Below are positions 16,517 through 25,390 of a stretch of DNA of 64,000 nt, in pieces (position 1 is the stretch's first letter; the number at the start of each line of letters is the position of its first letter). The DNA lies in the NCBI GenBank assembly GCA_030065125.1, contig JASJDM010000013.1:1-64000 (forward strand). The letters are read 5' to 3'. This DNA comes from Lysobacterales bacterium. Its GTDB lineage: Bacteria > Pseudomonadota > Gammaproteobacteria > Xanthomonadales > SZUA-38. Under the pieces are notes generated by a model. It made no database searches. It was not told where the DNA came from and saw only the letters and a list, made by a program, of their open reading frames with translations. A program made the translations under genes and the position numbers.

Positions 16517-17680
16517 CTACCTACTCCAGGCGCTGATTCGAACCGGCACGTTTGCGGGAATGTCCACGGGCACGTCCACCGTCGCCGGGTTACCGGCGCT
16601 CATGTCGATCTCGGCCTCGTAGATCACCCGTTCGCCCGAGTCGGGAGTCACCGCCACGGTGATGGGGACGGTGCCCTGGAAGTCCCGGCCCTGGACCACG
16701 ATGGTCTGGGCGCTGGGTGAGTTCAATGGCAGAACGAGATCGACCGGGCCCTGGGTGCCTTCCGCGATGGCATTTCCGGCCGCGGAAATGATGTCCAATC
16801 TGGGTACGGTGTCAGGGAACGCAACGAAAAAAGCGCCGACGGAAAGGGCTTGTGAGGGGAGGACCACCAGGTTGGCCAGCTCCGATCGATCGATCACGTC
16901 GATTCGCACCCGGCCTCGCCCGCCAAACCGGTTGTCCAACAGCTGGTTTTCGTCCCCACCGTTGACCCAGATTTCCCCAAGGCCGGCCACCACAGGCGCG
17001 ACAATTCTGACGCCGCCACCGCTTCCAACTCCCCAGGGTTGGTCGCACGCCACGTTGGCAAACACGTCTCCGTTGATTTCCACCCGGGTGTCCGACGCCA
17101 GCAGAATCGCCCCGCCGCCCCCGCAGCCGCCCCGGGTATCGAGAGAACCACCGCCGCCGGAGCCACCCACCAGCGGCACCAGCAGCTCACTGCCATAAAC
17201 CGGTCCGTCCACTGCCCTGGTGTTGCGCGAGCCGTAGGACCCTTTACCCGCTGCATTTGAGGTGTTGAAGGGTCCGGCGGCAGGTGCACCTGCCCCAGGC
17301 CCCAGTCCGCTGCCCGCCGGATTGCCGGCAATGGACGGCGGACCACCGGCAAATCCACCCGGCCCGCCGGCTCCGCCGCTGACGAGGTCGCCGGACTGTC
17401 CACGCAGGTTGATGGCGCCGTCCACCACAATGTCTCCCGTCGCCAGGAAATAGACCGGAGTGTTGAGCGCGTTTTTTTGGAAACTCAGGGTTGCGCCGGT
17501 CTCGATGGTCACCGTGGTGAAGTTGAAGATGCCGTCGGGTGGCAAGGCTAGCGTCTGGTTGCTGTCAACCAGCAGGGCGCCATCACTGCCGTCGCTGCCA
17601 TTACTGAGTTGCGCGTGAGCGGCAGCAGACCAGGCGGCACAGGCAAGGCAAAGGGCCTGGGAGAAAAAAGACTTCACCAT
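16517..17680 (-). CDS. secreted Gly-rich hypothetical protein
   Basis: A 387-aa protein with a signal peptide (FFSQALCLACAAWSAAAHA) followed by a region with repeated short beta-strand patterns (LATGDIVVDGAINLRG, DTRVEINGDVFANVA) and many Gly-rich turns (GGAGGPGGFAGGPP, GGSGGGGS, GGCGGGGAILL). This resembles beta-helix or surface glycine-rich proteins. The C-terminal 90 residues look like an Ig-like domain. No catalytic motif is seen. The ATG at 17680 is chosen because of GGAG 7 nt upstream; longer readings add sequence without a signal peptide. The next upstream gene, only 28 nt away, also encodes a secreted low-complexity protein, so the two probably form an operon. Confidence 0.7.
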   Translation of the reverse strand: MVKSFFSQALCLACAAWSAAAHAQLSNGSDGSDGALLVDSNQTLALPPDGIFNFTTVTIETGATLSFQKNALNTPVYFLATGDIVVDGAINLRGQSGDLVSGGAGGPGGFAGGPPSIAGNPAGSGLGPGAGAPAAGPFNTSNAAGKGSYGSRNTRAVDGPVYGSELLVPLVGGSGGGGSLDTRGGCGGGGAILLASDTRVEINGDVFANVACDQPWGVGSGGGVRIVAPVVAGLGEIWVNGGDENQLLDNRFGGRGRVRIDVIDRSELANLVVLPSQALSVGAFFVAFPDTVPRLDIISAAGNAIAEGTQGPVDLVLPLNSPSAQTIVVQGRDFQGTVPITVAVTPDSGERVIYEAEIDMSAGNPATVDVPVDIPANVPVRISAWSR

Positions 17681-17708
17681 GGTGAATCTCCTTTGTTCGT
17701 ATCGATAT

Positions 17709-18452
17709 TCATGGATTGGTCTCCCAGTCGATGTCGATATCGGTGGGATTGGCGATGGTGGTGTTGGGTGCCGACGGGCCCTGCTCATCGGGCCTGACCA
17801 GCTGGATATTAGCCGGACCGGCAACCGTGACATTGGCGGGCGGCGCCTGCGCGGTATCCTGGGTTGGCCGAATCAACCGGATGCCCGGAGAATAGGCCAC
17901 AGTGATGTTGGCGGGCAATGCCTGAGCGGCATCCTGGGTTGGCCGAATCAATCGGATTCCCGGGGACAAGGCCGCGGTGATGTTGGCGGGCAGTGCGTCA
18001 ACGCCCGACTCGGAAGGCAGCACCACTCCCACCGAGGGCGCGCCGGCGAAAAGGGCCGAGCCGGCTTCGAACCCGTCTCTGAAGCTTGTGTCACTGGGCT
18101 GCGGGATCCCGGAAGGAACGTCGCGAACCGACCGGGCCCAGGTGAATGTCAGCGGAACGCTGTTGGGATCCAGCGGGTGACTCCCGGCATCCACTTCGGC
18201 CCCGTCCGGCCAGCCGTCCTGGTCGCTGTCCGCAGACAGCGGGTCTGTACCGAGGCGCAGCTCGGAGTCGTCGTCCAGCCCGTCCTGATCCGCGTCAACA
18301 AAGTTGAAGAGTTCAGGAAACGCTTCACCGACGGTCTGGCCCAGGTCAGCTGATACCGCTCCCGGGCCTGCCCCATGCGCGAGGCCGCCAGCTGACAAGC
18401 CCAGCAGCACAATCTTCCATAGCGTTCTGGCAACGACTGCTTGCGTTGACAC
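17709..18452 (-). CDS. secreted protein with Ca-binding-like and 25-residue repeats
   Basis: A 247-aa protein. After a hydrophobic signal (LWKIVLLGLSAGGLAHG) comes a thrombospondin-type-3-like segment with Asp-rich loops (DADQDGLDDDSE, DSDQDGWPDGAE), which normally binds calcium. Then there is an internal FRDGFEAG and a C-terminal half with two near-perfect 25-residue repeats (PANITVAYSPGIRLIRPTQD) and a third, diverged copy. The repeats are also visible as a 75-bp DNA repeat at about 17842-17992. The GTG at 18452 is preferred because it directly precedes the signal peptide and has GGAAGGGG 9 nt upstream; an upstream reading to 18653 is open but lacks signal features. Function unknown; probably a cell-surface or envelope protein working with the Gly-rich neighbour. 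Confidence 0.6.
   Translation of the reverse strand: MSTQAVVARTLWKIVLLGLSAGGLAHGAGPGAVSADLGQTVGEAFPELFNFVDADQDGLDDDSELRLGTDPLSADSDQDGWPDGAEVDAGSHPLDPNSVPLTFTWARSVRDVPSGIPQPSDTSFRDGFEAGSALFAGAPSVGVVLPSESGVDALPANITAALSPGIRLIRPTQDAAQALPANITVAYSPGIRLIRPTQDTAQAPPANVTVAGPANIQLVRPDEQGPSAPNTTIANPTDIDIDWETNP
17842..17992 (-). repeat. 75-bp tandem coding repeat, two copies
   Basis: GGTTGGCCGAATCAA and surrounding sequence recur at an exact 75-bp spacing, encoding the 25-residue repeats of the surrounding protein. Most differences between copies are third-base or single-residue changes. Confidence 0.75.
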
Positions 18453-18727
18453 GGACCGGAACCCCTTCCCAATTGCCGCAACCCACCTGCTCAAAAGCGT
18501 AGCACTTTTGCGGATTCGCCTCCAAAAGGGATCAGAATGAACCTGCCCCGCCAATCCCGGCACACAAAGCGTGCGTTTTCCAGGCCGCACCGCGGCCGTT
18601 CGCCAGCTTGCCAGGCAAGCGTTCCCCAGCACCCAACGGGCGCGTTCCCTCAAACCTATTCAGTTTCCGTTAATGCTCATGGGCATAGGCTCGTGTCCGG
18701 GGTATGAAAAAAAACGGGAGACTCCAA

Positions 18728-19087
18728 ATGAAAACGCTTATTCCACTGATCTGCGCCGCAGCAACCCTTTTTCTGACGGGGTGCAGCAGCTCCACCGTCA
18801 TCCGCAGCTCCGATCCAGATGCCCGGATTTACGTCAACGGGGAGTATATTGGTACGGGTGATGGCTACTACAGCGACAAGAAGGTGGCATTCGCCGGCAA
18901 CAAGGTCACCCTCAGGAAGGACGGGTGCGAACCCATGGAATACCGTTTCCGCCGCAATGAAGAGGCGGACCTGGGGGCCATCATCGGCGGCTACCTGTTT
19001 GCCGTGCCCTTCCTGTGGACGCTGGAATACAAGGATCACCATGCTTATGAATTCGAGTGTGTTGACGCAGAGCAGACCGTACGCTGA
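18728..19087 (+). CDS. small lipoprotein
   Basis: A 119-aa protein with a lipoprotein signal ending LFLTGC, so Cys is lipidated and the protein is membrane-anchored. After this, STVIRSSDPDARIYVNGEYI has the look of a PEGA-type surface domain (short strands around an xVNGxxxG turn). A hydrophobic segment GAIIGGYLFAVPFLWTLEY follows near residue 90. The ATG at 18728 has GGAG 9 nt upstream; an in-frame codon at 18704 is less likely. No operon partner is obvious, although a lipase-like gene follows in the same direction 60 nt later. Confidence 0.7.
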   Translation: MKTLIPLICAAATLFLTGCSSSTVIRSSDPDARIYVNGEYIGTGDGYYSDKKVAFAGNKVTLRKDGCEPMEYRFRRNEEADLGAIIGGYLFAVPFLWTLEYKDHHAYEFECVDAEQTVR

Positions 19088-19147
19088 CCCGTCGTCTATT
19101 CAGGCAGCGAATCATCGGCCGACTTGCCCTGGCATCGTCCCGGCCAG

Positions 19148-19897
19148 GTGAATGCAAGGCTGTTGTATCCGGTCCTGGGCGCTGGGCTGATGCTGGCGAG
19201 TCTGGGTGTTCAGGCGCAGCCGGTTGCCGAGGAATGCGTCGTTCTGGTGCATGGGCTGGCCCGAACGCCGCATTCCATGAACCGGATGCACAAACAGCTC
19301 GGTGCGGCAGGCTACCGGGTGATCAACCAGGGCTATCCGTCACGGCGCTATCCCATCGAGCAGCTGCTTGACCGGTCAATCGGCGCGGGTCTCGAGGCCT
19401 GTGGCGCCCTGGGTTTCGAAAAGGCCCATTTCGTGACCCATTCTCTGGGTGGAATCCTGCTGCGCGCCTGGGCGAGGCAGCATTCCAGTGACGCAATCGG
19501 CCGGGTGGTGATGCTGGGACCACCCAACCAGGGCAGCCAGGTGGTGGACCGGTTTCAGCGAATGCCCGGATACCGGTGGATCAACGGCCCGGCCGGACTG
19601 CAGCTGGGCACCGATGCCGACAGTCTGCCCCGGTCCCTGGGTCCGGTGGATTTTGAGCTGGGCATCATTGCCGGCACCCGCAGCATCAACCTGATCCTGT
19701 CTACGGCGCTGCCCAATCCGGATGACGGCAAGGTATCGGTTGAGGCCACCCGGGTAGAAGGGATGAGGGAGCTTGTTACCGTTCCGGTGTCTCACCCGTT
19801 CCTGATGAAAAACCGGACGGTCATACAGCACACGCTGCATTTCCTGCGTTACGGCCGCTTTGGCCGATCCTCCGGCGCCGATCCCGCCGCCGGCTGA
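19148..19897 (+). CDS. secreted alpha/beta hydrolase (lipase/PGAP1-like)
   Basis: About 249 aa with an N-terminal signal peptide (ending GVQAQ). VVLVHGLARTPHSM provides the HG oxyanion region and THSLGGILLR the nucleophile elbow (G/T-H-S-L-G-G). A His near the C-terminus in SHPFLMKN can complete a Ser-Asp-His triad. This layout matches small triacylglycerol-lipase or PGAP1-like hydrolases of the periplasm. The start is uncertain: the GTG at 19148 gives a short signal peptide and a TTG at 19124 is also in frame. Substrate unknown; ester hydrolysis fits the lipid-using flavour of the window. Confidence 0.75.
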   Translation: MNARLLYPVLGAGLMLASLGVQAQPVAEECVVLVHGLARTPHSMNRMHKQLGAAGYRVINQGYPSRRYPIEQLLDRSIGAGLEACGALGFEKAHFVTHSLGGILLRAWARQHSSDAIGRVVMLGPPNQGSQVVDRFQRMPGYRWINGPAGLQLGTDADSLPRSLGPVDFELGIIAGTRSINLILSTALPNPDDGKVSVEATRVEGMRELVTVPVSHPFLMKNRTVIQHTLHFLRYGRFGRSSGADPAAG

Positions 19898-19900
19898 TTC

Positions 19901-20257
19901 TCAGCGGGGCTCGACGATCAGGTAGACCACCGTGGAGTCGCCAATGTTGATCACTTCATGCCAGGCCACGCCCTCGCTGTTGGCCGTCTGGCCGGCTTTC
20001 AGCTGAACTTCCCGGGTGCCGCCGGCGTCTGTGATTCGCATGAGTCCGCCAGCAAGTACATAGCCAAAGTGCGGATCATGATAGTGGGGTTCATGGCCCA
20101 CGCCAGGTGGGAAGGTACAGCGCAACACCCGCATGTCCCGGTCATCACGCAGGTTTTCACACACCGCCTGACCCTCCCATCCGGCAGCCAGCGGATCGGG
20201 CAGCGACAGGGATTCCGCCAGGCTGGAAACCAGCATGGCCCACATCAGTAAAGTCAT
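19901..20257 (-). CDS. secreted cupin-domain protein
   Basis: A 118-aa single-cupin protein with an N-terminal signal-like segment (MTLLMWAMLVSSLAES). The motif PPGVGHEPHYHDPHFGYVLA (about residues 50-69) supplies His ligands and a Glu of the cupin-1 metal site, and AWHEVINIGD gives the cupin-2 His. It may be a metal-binding regulator or small enzyme in the periplasm; the substrate is unclear. GAGG lies 7 nt before the ATG. It converges on the lipase-like gene with a 3-nt gap. Confidence 0.7.
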   Translation of the reverse strand: MTLLMWAMLVSSLAESLSLPDPLAAGWEGQAVCENLRDDRDMRVLRCTFPPGVGHEPHYHDPHFGYVLAGGLMRITDAGGTREVQLKAGQTANSEGVAWHEVINIGDSTVVYLIVEPR

Positions 20258-20324
20258 GGCAAATCCTCTACACTTCCGTGGACCAGTCTAACCCGGCCAG
20301 CCCGACCCGCCTCGGAGAACCGTC

Positions 20325-20762
20325 ATGATCGAAACCGTAATGACCATAACTATCGGACTGATTGGCGGCCTGGCCGTGGGAACTCAGGGCCCCATTGCCG
20401 GCGCCATGAGCCAGAGAGTCGGCGGCGCCGCCAGCAGCCTGGTGGTCCACGTTGGGGGTGCGCTGGCCTCACTGGCCCTGCTGATCCTGCGGCGCGGAGA
20501 ACAGGTCGCTGAGTGGCGCACCCTGCCCTGGTATATGCTGGCCTGCGGCGGTTTTGGCCTGGTGCTTTACCTGTCCATCAGCCACACCATTCCCCGACTG
20601 GGAGCCACCTCTGCCCTGACACTGATCATCGTCGGCCAGGTGATTGCCGGGGTGGTTATCGACAGCGTGGGCGCCTTCGGCATACCCGTTCGCGAAATTG
20701 ACCTGGCCCGGATTGCCGGTGTCGTCCTGCTGGTTTCGGGCGCCTGGCTGGTGGTGCGATGA
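20325..20762 (+). CDS. DMT (DUF606/YdcZ-like) membrane protein
   Basis: A 145-aa protein with five hydrophobic segments, half the size of an EamA transporter. The Gly-rich first helix (IGLIGGLAVGTQGPIAGAM) and the later SALTLIIVGQVIAGVVIDS match the DUF606 branch of the drug/metabolite transporter superfamily, which acts as dimers. GGAG lies 7 nt before the ATG. Substrate unknown. Confidence 0.75.
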   Translation: MIETVMTITIGLIGGLAVGTQGPIAGAMSQRVGGAASSLVVHVGGALASLALLILRRGEQVAEWRTLPWYMLACGGFGLVLYLSISHTIPRLGATSALTLIIVGQVIAGVVIDSVGAFGIPVREIDLARIAGVVLLVSGAWLVVR

Positions 20763-20848
20763 GGCCATGAACCAGAGCACGGTCGCCGGCCCCGGTGGCC
20801 GGGCCAAACTGATATCATGTCGCCTTTTTTCGACCAGGAGCAAATCCT

Positions 20849-21280
20849 TTGAAAACTGCCACTATCGAGACCAGCCGCGGCAACATCGTGCTGGAGCTGT
20901 TTGACGACAAAGCCCCCAACACCGTGGCCAACTTTGAGAAACTGGCCAGGGACGGATTCTACGACGGCCTGACCTTTCACCGGGTCATCAGCGATTTCAT
21001 GATCCAGGGCGGCTGCCCCCAGGGTACCGGCACCGGTGGTCCGGGTTACAAGTTCGACGACGAGTTCCATCCGGATCTGAAACACGATGGACCTGGCGTA
21101 CTCTCCATGGCCAACGCCGGCCCCAACACCAACGGCTCCCAGTTTTTCATCACCCACGTGCCCTGCCCCCACCTGGATAACCGGCACTCCGTGTTCGGCC
21201 GGGTCACCGAGGGACAGGACGTGGTGAACAGCGTCACCCAGGGTGACGTGATGGAGAAGGTCACCATCGCCGACAGCTAG
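20849..21280 (+). CDS. ppiB: cyclophilin-type peptidyl-prolyl isomerase
   Basis: A 143-aa cytoplasmic cyclophilin with no signal peptide. [19 protein letters not shown] (residues 44-62) contains the catalytic Arg and the FxxxxQGG core, and [16 protein letters not shown] near 93 contributes the active-site pocket. It is about 20 residues shorter than E. coli PpiB, with a compact C-terminus. It starts with TTG, supported by AGGAG 8 nt upstream. It catalyses cis-trans isomerisation of peptidyl-proline bonds. Confidence 0.92.
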   Translation: MKTATIETSRGNIVLELFDDKAPNTVANFEKLARDGFYDGLTFHRVISDFMIQGGCPQGTGTGGPGYKFDDEFHPDLKHDGPGVLSMANAGPNTNGSQFFITHVPCPHLDNRHSVFGRVTEGQDVVNSVTQGDVMEKVTIADS

Positions 21281-21294
21281 TCGACAGGCGCCGG

Positions 21295-21942
21295 TCAGCG
21301 CCGCCCAAGCCGATACTCCGGCATGGTTCTGGCGGCGGCCAGCAGCACATCCGGGTGCAGCCGCACCCGGTAGTCGGGGTTGACGTAACTGAAGCGGATA
21401 ACGCCATCGGTGCCAACGATGAAAGCGGCCGGCGCCGGCAGATTGCGGTGTTTGTAACCCGATGCTTCCTCCAGGTCTACGATGCGGTCCTTGTACAGCT
21501 GGTAAGTGGCATCGTCGACCTTAAAGGCAATGCCAAAGGCCTGGGCAATTTCACTGCTTCCGTCTGAAAGCAGCTGATACTTCAGCTTCTCCGTTTCACC
21601 TGCCACCGCGTCAGCCAGGACATGGGGTCCATCAGCGCTGAGGAATATCAGATCCAGGTCCATGCCCGTCAGCTTATCTTCCACCTTGCGCAGATCCGAC
21701 CAGTAGATATTGCAGATCGGGCACCAGCCACCACGGTAAAAGATGATGATGGCCGGACGCTCCAGCGAATCTGAGGCAAACGTGTAGGTCTCGCCGTAGG
21801 CGTCCGTTGCTTCAAACGAGGGCGCTGACTGACCGGGCAGCAACGGCCGGATGTCGTTGGCGTCGGTGGGCACTTCGCCGGCCAGGCTCAGGCTGACAAA
21901 GCCCAGGCACAGAGTCAGCATCACAATTTTTCTGCTGTACAT
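21295..21942 (-). CDS. AhpC/TSA-family thioredoxin-fold protein, secreted
   Basis: A 215-aa protein with a signal peptide (ending SLSLAGE) and a thioredoxin-like fold. FYRGGWCPICNIYWSDLRK (near residue 70) carries the CPIC pair in the peroxiredoxin-like position, and APAAFIVGTDGVIRFSYVNPDY is the typical cis-Pro/strand region. It belongs to the peroxiredoxin-like AhpC/TSA group. Expected role: periplasmic thiol-dependent peroxide reduction or disulfide handling. There is no operon partner. Confidence 0.78.
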   Translation of the reverse strand: MYSRKIVMLTLCLGFVSLSLAGEVPTDANDIRPLLPGQSAPSFEATDAYGETYTFASDSLERPAIIIFYRGGWCPICNIYWSDLRKVEDKLTGMDLDLIFLSADGPHVLADAVAGETEKLKYQLLSDGSSEIAQAFGIAFKVDDATYQLYKDRIVDLEEASGYKHRNLPAPAAFIVGTDGVIRFSYVNPDYRVRLHPDVLLAAARTMPEYRLGRR

Positions 21943-22076
21943 TGGTGAACTCGCTTCTTCGGTTTGGATGAGACACCGGAAGTGACCGGTAGCCGCTGCA
22001 TTCTATTTCGTCCTGATGGAGTGGAGCCGGTTCTTTGCTACAGTGGTGACCCCACCACGTGTCTTAAGGAACAGGC

Positions 22077-23603
22077 TTGCCAGGAATTGTCGCGTCGGGT
22101 CACCCGGAAACCTCCCGGGCAGCCGCTGAGATTCTAGCCGAGGGCGGGAATGCCTTCGATGCCGCCCTGGCGGGCCTGCTGATGGCCAGCGTCAGTGAGC
22201 CTCTTCTCACCTCCCTGGCCGGAGGTGGATTCCTGCTGGCCGCGCCGGCGGATGAAGACCCCATGGTGTTTGATTTTTTCGCCGAGACACCGGCACAGAA
22301 AAACCCCGACGCAGAGTTTTTTCCAATCCAGGGTGACTTCGGCACCGCCACACAGGAATTCCATATCGGTCTGGGCGCCTGCGCAGTGCCCGGAGTGCCC
22401 CGGGGACTATGGCTGATTCATCGCAAGCTCGGGTCCATGCCGCTGATGGAAATCGCACGGCCGGCGCTGGAAGCCGCCGTCAACGGTATCGACCTGAACG
22501 AGTTCCAGGCCTACACCATGCGTATCCTGGAACCCATCATCAGCGCCACACCGGGCGTCCAACAGCGATTCAGCGACCAGGAGGGTCTGCTGCGGCCCGG
22601 TCAGACCATCACCAATCCAGAGCTGGCCCAGAGTATCGAACAGCTCTGCCGCGAAGGCAGCCGGGATTTTTACCAGGGTGAAACGGGCCAGGCTCTGCTG
22701 CAGTTGTGCCGGGACCACGGCGGCCACCTGACCGCCAAAGATCTGGCGGGTTATGACGTGGAGATGCGTCTGCCCATGGAAAGCACATTCCACGGCCACC
22801 GTATCTATGGCAACCCGATTCCTTCGGTTGGCGGCGCGTTGATTGCGCTGTCTCTGTCCCTGCTGGAGCGGGTCAGCGTGGACCAGCCCGCAGACCTGGC
22901 CATGGCCCTGACCAGCGTTTTTGAACAGACCCAGATGGAACGCCACCGAACCCGCCTGCAGCACGAACCTACCCGGGACAAGGTGGAGGAAATGGTGGAC
23001 CCCGGCAACCTCCGGCGGCTGCTGCGCCAGCTGGACCGTCGACAGCTTTCGATTCGCGGCACGACCCACATCTCGGTGGCCGACGGCCGGGGCAACCTGG
23101 CAGCACTTTCATCTTCCAATGGTGAGGGCTGCGGCCGCATGCTGCCCGGAACCGGGATTCACTTGAACAACTTTTTGGGTGAGGAGGACCTCAGCCCGGA
23201 CGGTGTAGGCCAATGGGTCCCGGGTCACCGGCTGTCGTCAATGATGTCCCCAACCGTGGTCCAGCGCGACGATGGGCGTCGGATCGCCCTTGGATCCGGC
23301 GGCTCAAATCGAATTCGCTCGGCATTGAGCTGCGTTCTGGTCAACCTGCTGGCCCGGGGTAAGGGGTTGGAACAGTCAGTTCGCGCCCGGCGCCTGCACC
23401 TGGAAAACGCCAAGGTCAGCGTTGAACCCGGCTGGCCTGACGCGGTACTGACGCGGATCGGTCAGCAGTGGGAGCTGGAACGCTGGGACCAGCAGAACCT
23501 GTTCTTCGGCGGCGTCCACGCTGTGTCCACCGGCAGCGCCACCCATCCGGCGGAAGCCGTTGGTGACCTGCGCCGAGGTGGGCATGCATTGACCGTGGAG
23601 TAG
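22077..23603 (+). CDS. gamma-glutamyltransferase family protein (no signal peptide)
   Basis: A 508-aa Ntn-hydrolase precursor. The early GHPETSRAAAEILAEGGNAF is the usual N-terminal GGT block. GTTHISVADGRGNLAALSSS (about 327-346) contains the Thr that becomes the nucleophile after self-cleavage, and LGSGGSNRIRSALSCVL near 405 is the conserved GSGGS region for the gamma-glutamyl group. The start is a TTG with AAGGA upstream. No export signal is visible, unlike classical periplasmic GGT, so this copy may be cytoplasmic and act on glutathione or another gamma-glutamyl or acyl compound. Confidence 0.8.
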   Translation: MPGIVASGHPETSRAAAEILAEGGNAFDAALAGLLMASVSEPLLTSLAGGGFLLAAPADEDPMVFDFFAETPAQKNPDAEFFPIQGDFGTATQEFHIGLGACAVPGVPRGLWLIHRKLGSMPLMEIARPALEAAVNGIDLNEFQAYTMRILEPIISATPGVQQRFSDQEGLLRPGQTITNPELAQSIEQLCREGSRDFYQGETGQALLQLCRDHGGHLTAKDLAGYDVEMRLPMESTFHGHRIYGNPIPSVGGALIALSLSLLERVSVDQPADLAMALTSVFEQTQMERHRTRLQHEPTRDKVEEMVDPGNLRRLLRQLDRRQLSIRGTTHISVADGRGNLAALSSSNGEGCGRMLPGTGIHLNNFLGEEDLSPDGVGQWVPGHRLSSMMSPTVVQRDDGRRIALGSGGSNRIRSALSCVLVNLLARGKGLEQSVRARRLHLENAKVSVEPGWPDAVLTRIGQQWELERWDQQNLFFGGVHAVSTGSATHPAEAVGDLRRGGHALTVE

Positions 23604-23628
23604 CTCTCGACCGCTGGCAGTCCTCGAA

Positions 23629-25278
23629 TCAGCTGTAGGCAAACACCACCGACTCGGAATACCCCTGCTCCACCAGGCCCCGAAAGCGGGACTCCAGCTC
23701 ATGCCGCCGTACCTTCAGCGTAGGCGTCAACAATCCATTCTCGGGGGTCCAGGGGTCGTCCAGCACCACGAAACGATCGATTCGCTCGTGCTTTTCCAAT
23801 CCTGAGTTCACCTCCTTGCGCACCCGCTCCAGGTGGGCACCCAGAACTTCCCGGTCGGTTCGGGCCATGACTTCGCTCAGGGTGATCAGCGCCACCGGCT
23901 GCTTCATGCCGGAGCCGATCAGGCAGACCTGCTCAATGCCGTCGTCCCGGGCGATGAGGCTTTCGATGGGAACCGGCGCCACGTACTTGCCTTTGGCGGT
24001 CTTGAATAGGTCCTTGACCCGCCCGGTGATGCGGACGTAGCCATCCGAATCAATTTCGGCCCGGTCGCCGGTCTTGAAAAAACCGTCCTCAGTCATGGAC
24101 TCCAGGGTCTTGGCCTCATCCAGGTAATACCCTTTCATCATGGTTGGCGTGCGGATTTCCAGCTCTCCCGCTTCAGAAATCCTCAGGTCGGTGGCCACCG
24201 CCGCCTTGCCGATGCTGCCGGTGCGGATGGGATCGCCAAAGGCCAGCATGGTGCCGTAGGCCAGGGTTTCCGTCATGCCCCAGCCTTCGGCGATATCCAC
24301 ATCCAGTCGTCCCCACCACTCCAGCAGGGCCGGGGCGATGGGTGCCGATCCGCTGCCAAACCAGCGACTGTTCTGAAAGCCCAGTTCGCGTTTGATCCGG
24401 CGCTTCACCAGCCAGCCGATGAGGGGCAGCCCCAGCAGGCGATCCAGCTTGGCCGGAGGGACCTTCTCCAGCACCCGCAGCTGGAACAGTTTCCAGAGTC
24501 GCGGCACCGATCCGAAAAAAGTGGGCGCGCAGTCGCGCAGATTCTGGGGAAACTTGTCGACACCTTCGACAAACCAGAGCTGCTGGCCGAACACCAGGGA
24601 AGCCGCTTCCACGTAGGCCCGTTCGGTACAATGCGCCAGCGGCAGGTAAGACAACAGCCGATCATCGCTGCCCACGCCCATGGCCTTTCCGATTTCAATG
24701 CCGGCAAAGGTGAAGTTGCTGAAGGTGTGGATTGCGCCTTTGGGAGCCCCGGTGCTGCCGGAGGTATACAACAGGGTCATGACGTCCTCCGGATCCGGCA
24801 CCGGAGAGTCGGTGTAAGGCTGGTTGCGCTTGATCAGTTCATCCCACTGGTGGTGGGCACTGGCGGTGGGGACCGGCATGGCAATCCGGGTGATCTCTGC
24901 CGGGATCGCGTCACCCTGCGCCTCGGGATCATCCAGTCGCCCCACGAACACCGCCCGGGTGCCCGAGTGGCTGATGATATGGCTGATGGTGCCGGCATTG
25001 GCCGAGGCGTAGATCGGCACGCTGATGTAGCCGCCGATCATCAGCGCAAAGTCGGCGATAAACCATTCAGCACAGTTGGCCGAAAATATGGAAACCTTGG
25101 AGCCCGGAGCGATTCCGATTTCCCGCAGGGCCGTGACCAGCCGGCGAGCATGGTCAATGGCTTCGCCCCAGGTATAAACCCGGTATCGACCATCCCGGGG
25201 CTGGTGCAGGAAGGGCGTTGCCCCGTGATTTTTTTCCCGGTGGTACAGGTATTGTTGAGGTGTCTGGTAGTTCTTCAT
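23629..25278 (-). CDS. long-chain fatty acid-CoA ligase (AMP-forming)
   Basis: A 549-aa member of the AMP-binding superfamily. LLYTSGSTGAPKGAIHTFSN near residue 170 is the phosphate-binding loop, ELGFQNSRWFGSGSAPIAP the A4-type substrate region, GWGMTETL the A5 motif, KTGDRAEIDSDGYVRITGR the A7/A8 hinge, and AKGKYVAPVPIE the A10-proximal segment. The sequence resembles ACSBG/FadD15-like synthetases. It activates fatty acids to acyl-CoA through an acyl-AMP. It is a single-gene unit divergent from the NSS transporter. It is one of three acyl-CoA ligases in the window. Confidence 0.88.
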   Translation of the reverse strand: MKNYQTPQQYLYHREKNHGATPFLHQPRDGRYRVYTWGEAIDHARRLVTALREIGIAPGSKVSIFSANCAEWFIADFALMIGGYISVPIYASANAGTISHIISHSGTRAVFVGRLDDPEAQGDAIPAEITRIAMPVPTASAHHQWDELIKRNQPYTDSPVPDPEDVMTLLYTSGSTGAPKGAIHTFSNFTFAGIEIGKAMGVGSDDRLLSYLPLAHCTERAYVEAASLVFGQQLWFVEGVDKFPQNLRDCAPTFFGSVPRLWKLFQLRVLEKVPPAKLDRLLGLPLIGWLVKRRIKRELGFQNSRWFGSGSAPIAPALLEWWGRLDVDIAEGWGMTETLAYGTMLAFGDPIRTGSIGKAAVATDLRISEAGELEIRTPTMMKGYYLDEAKTLESMTEDGFFKTGDRAEIDSDGYVRITGRVKDLFKTAKGKYVAPVPIESLIARDDGIEQVCLIGSGMKQPVALITLSEVMARTDREVLGAHLERVRKEVNSGLEKHERIDRFVVLDDPWTPENGLLTPTLKVRRHELESRFRGLVEQGYSESVVFAYS

Positions 25279-25390
25279 TGACGCGACCGGCCGCCTTTTT
25301 CAGTTGCTGGATTGCCTCCCCGACATTTGTCCCAATGCCCGGGTTCGGACACAATCCCGGTTTGGTGGTGGAGTGTCAAGGACCGGTCGG

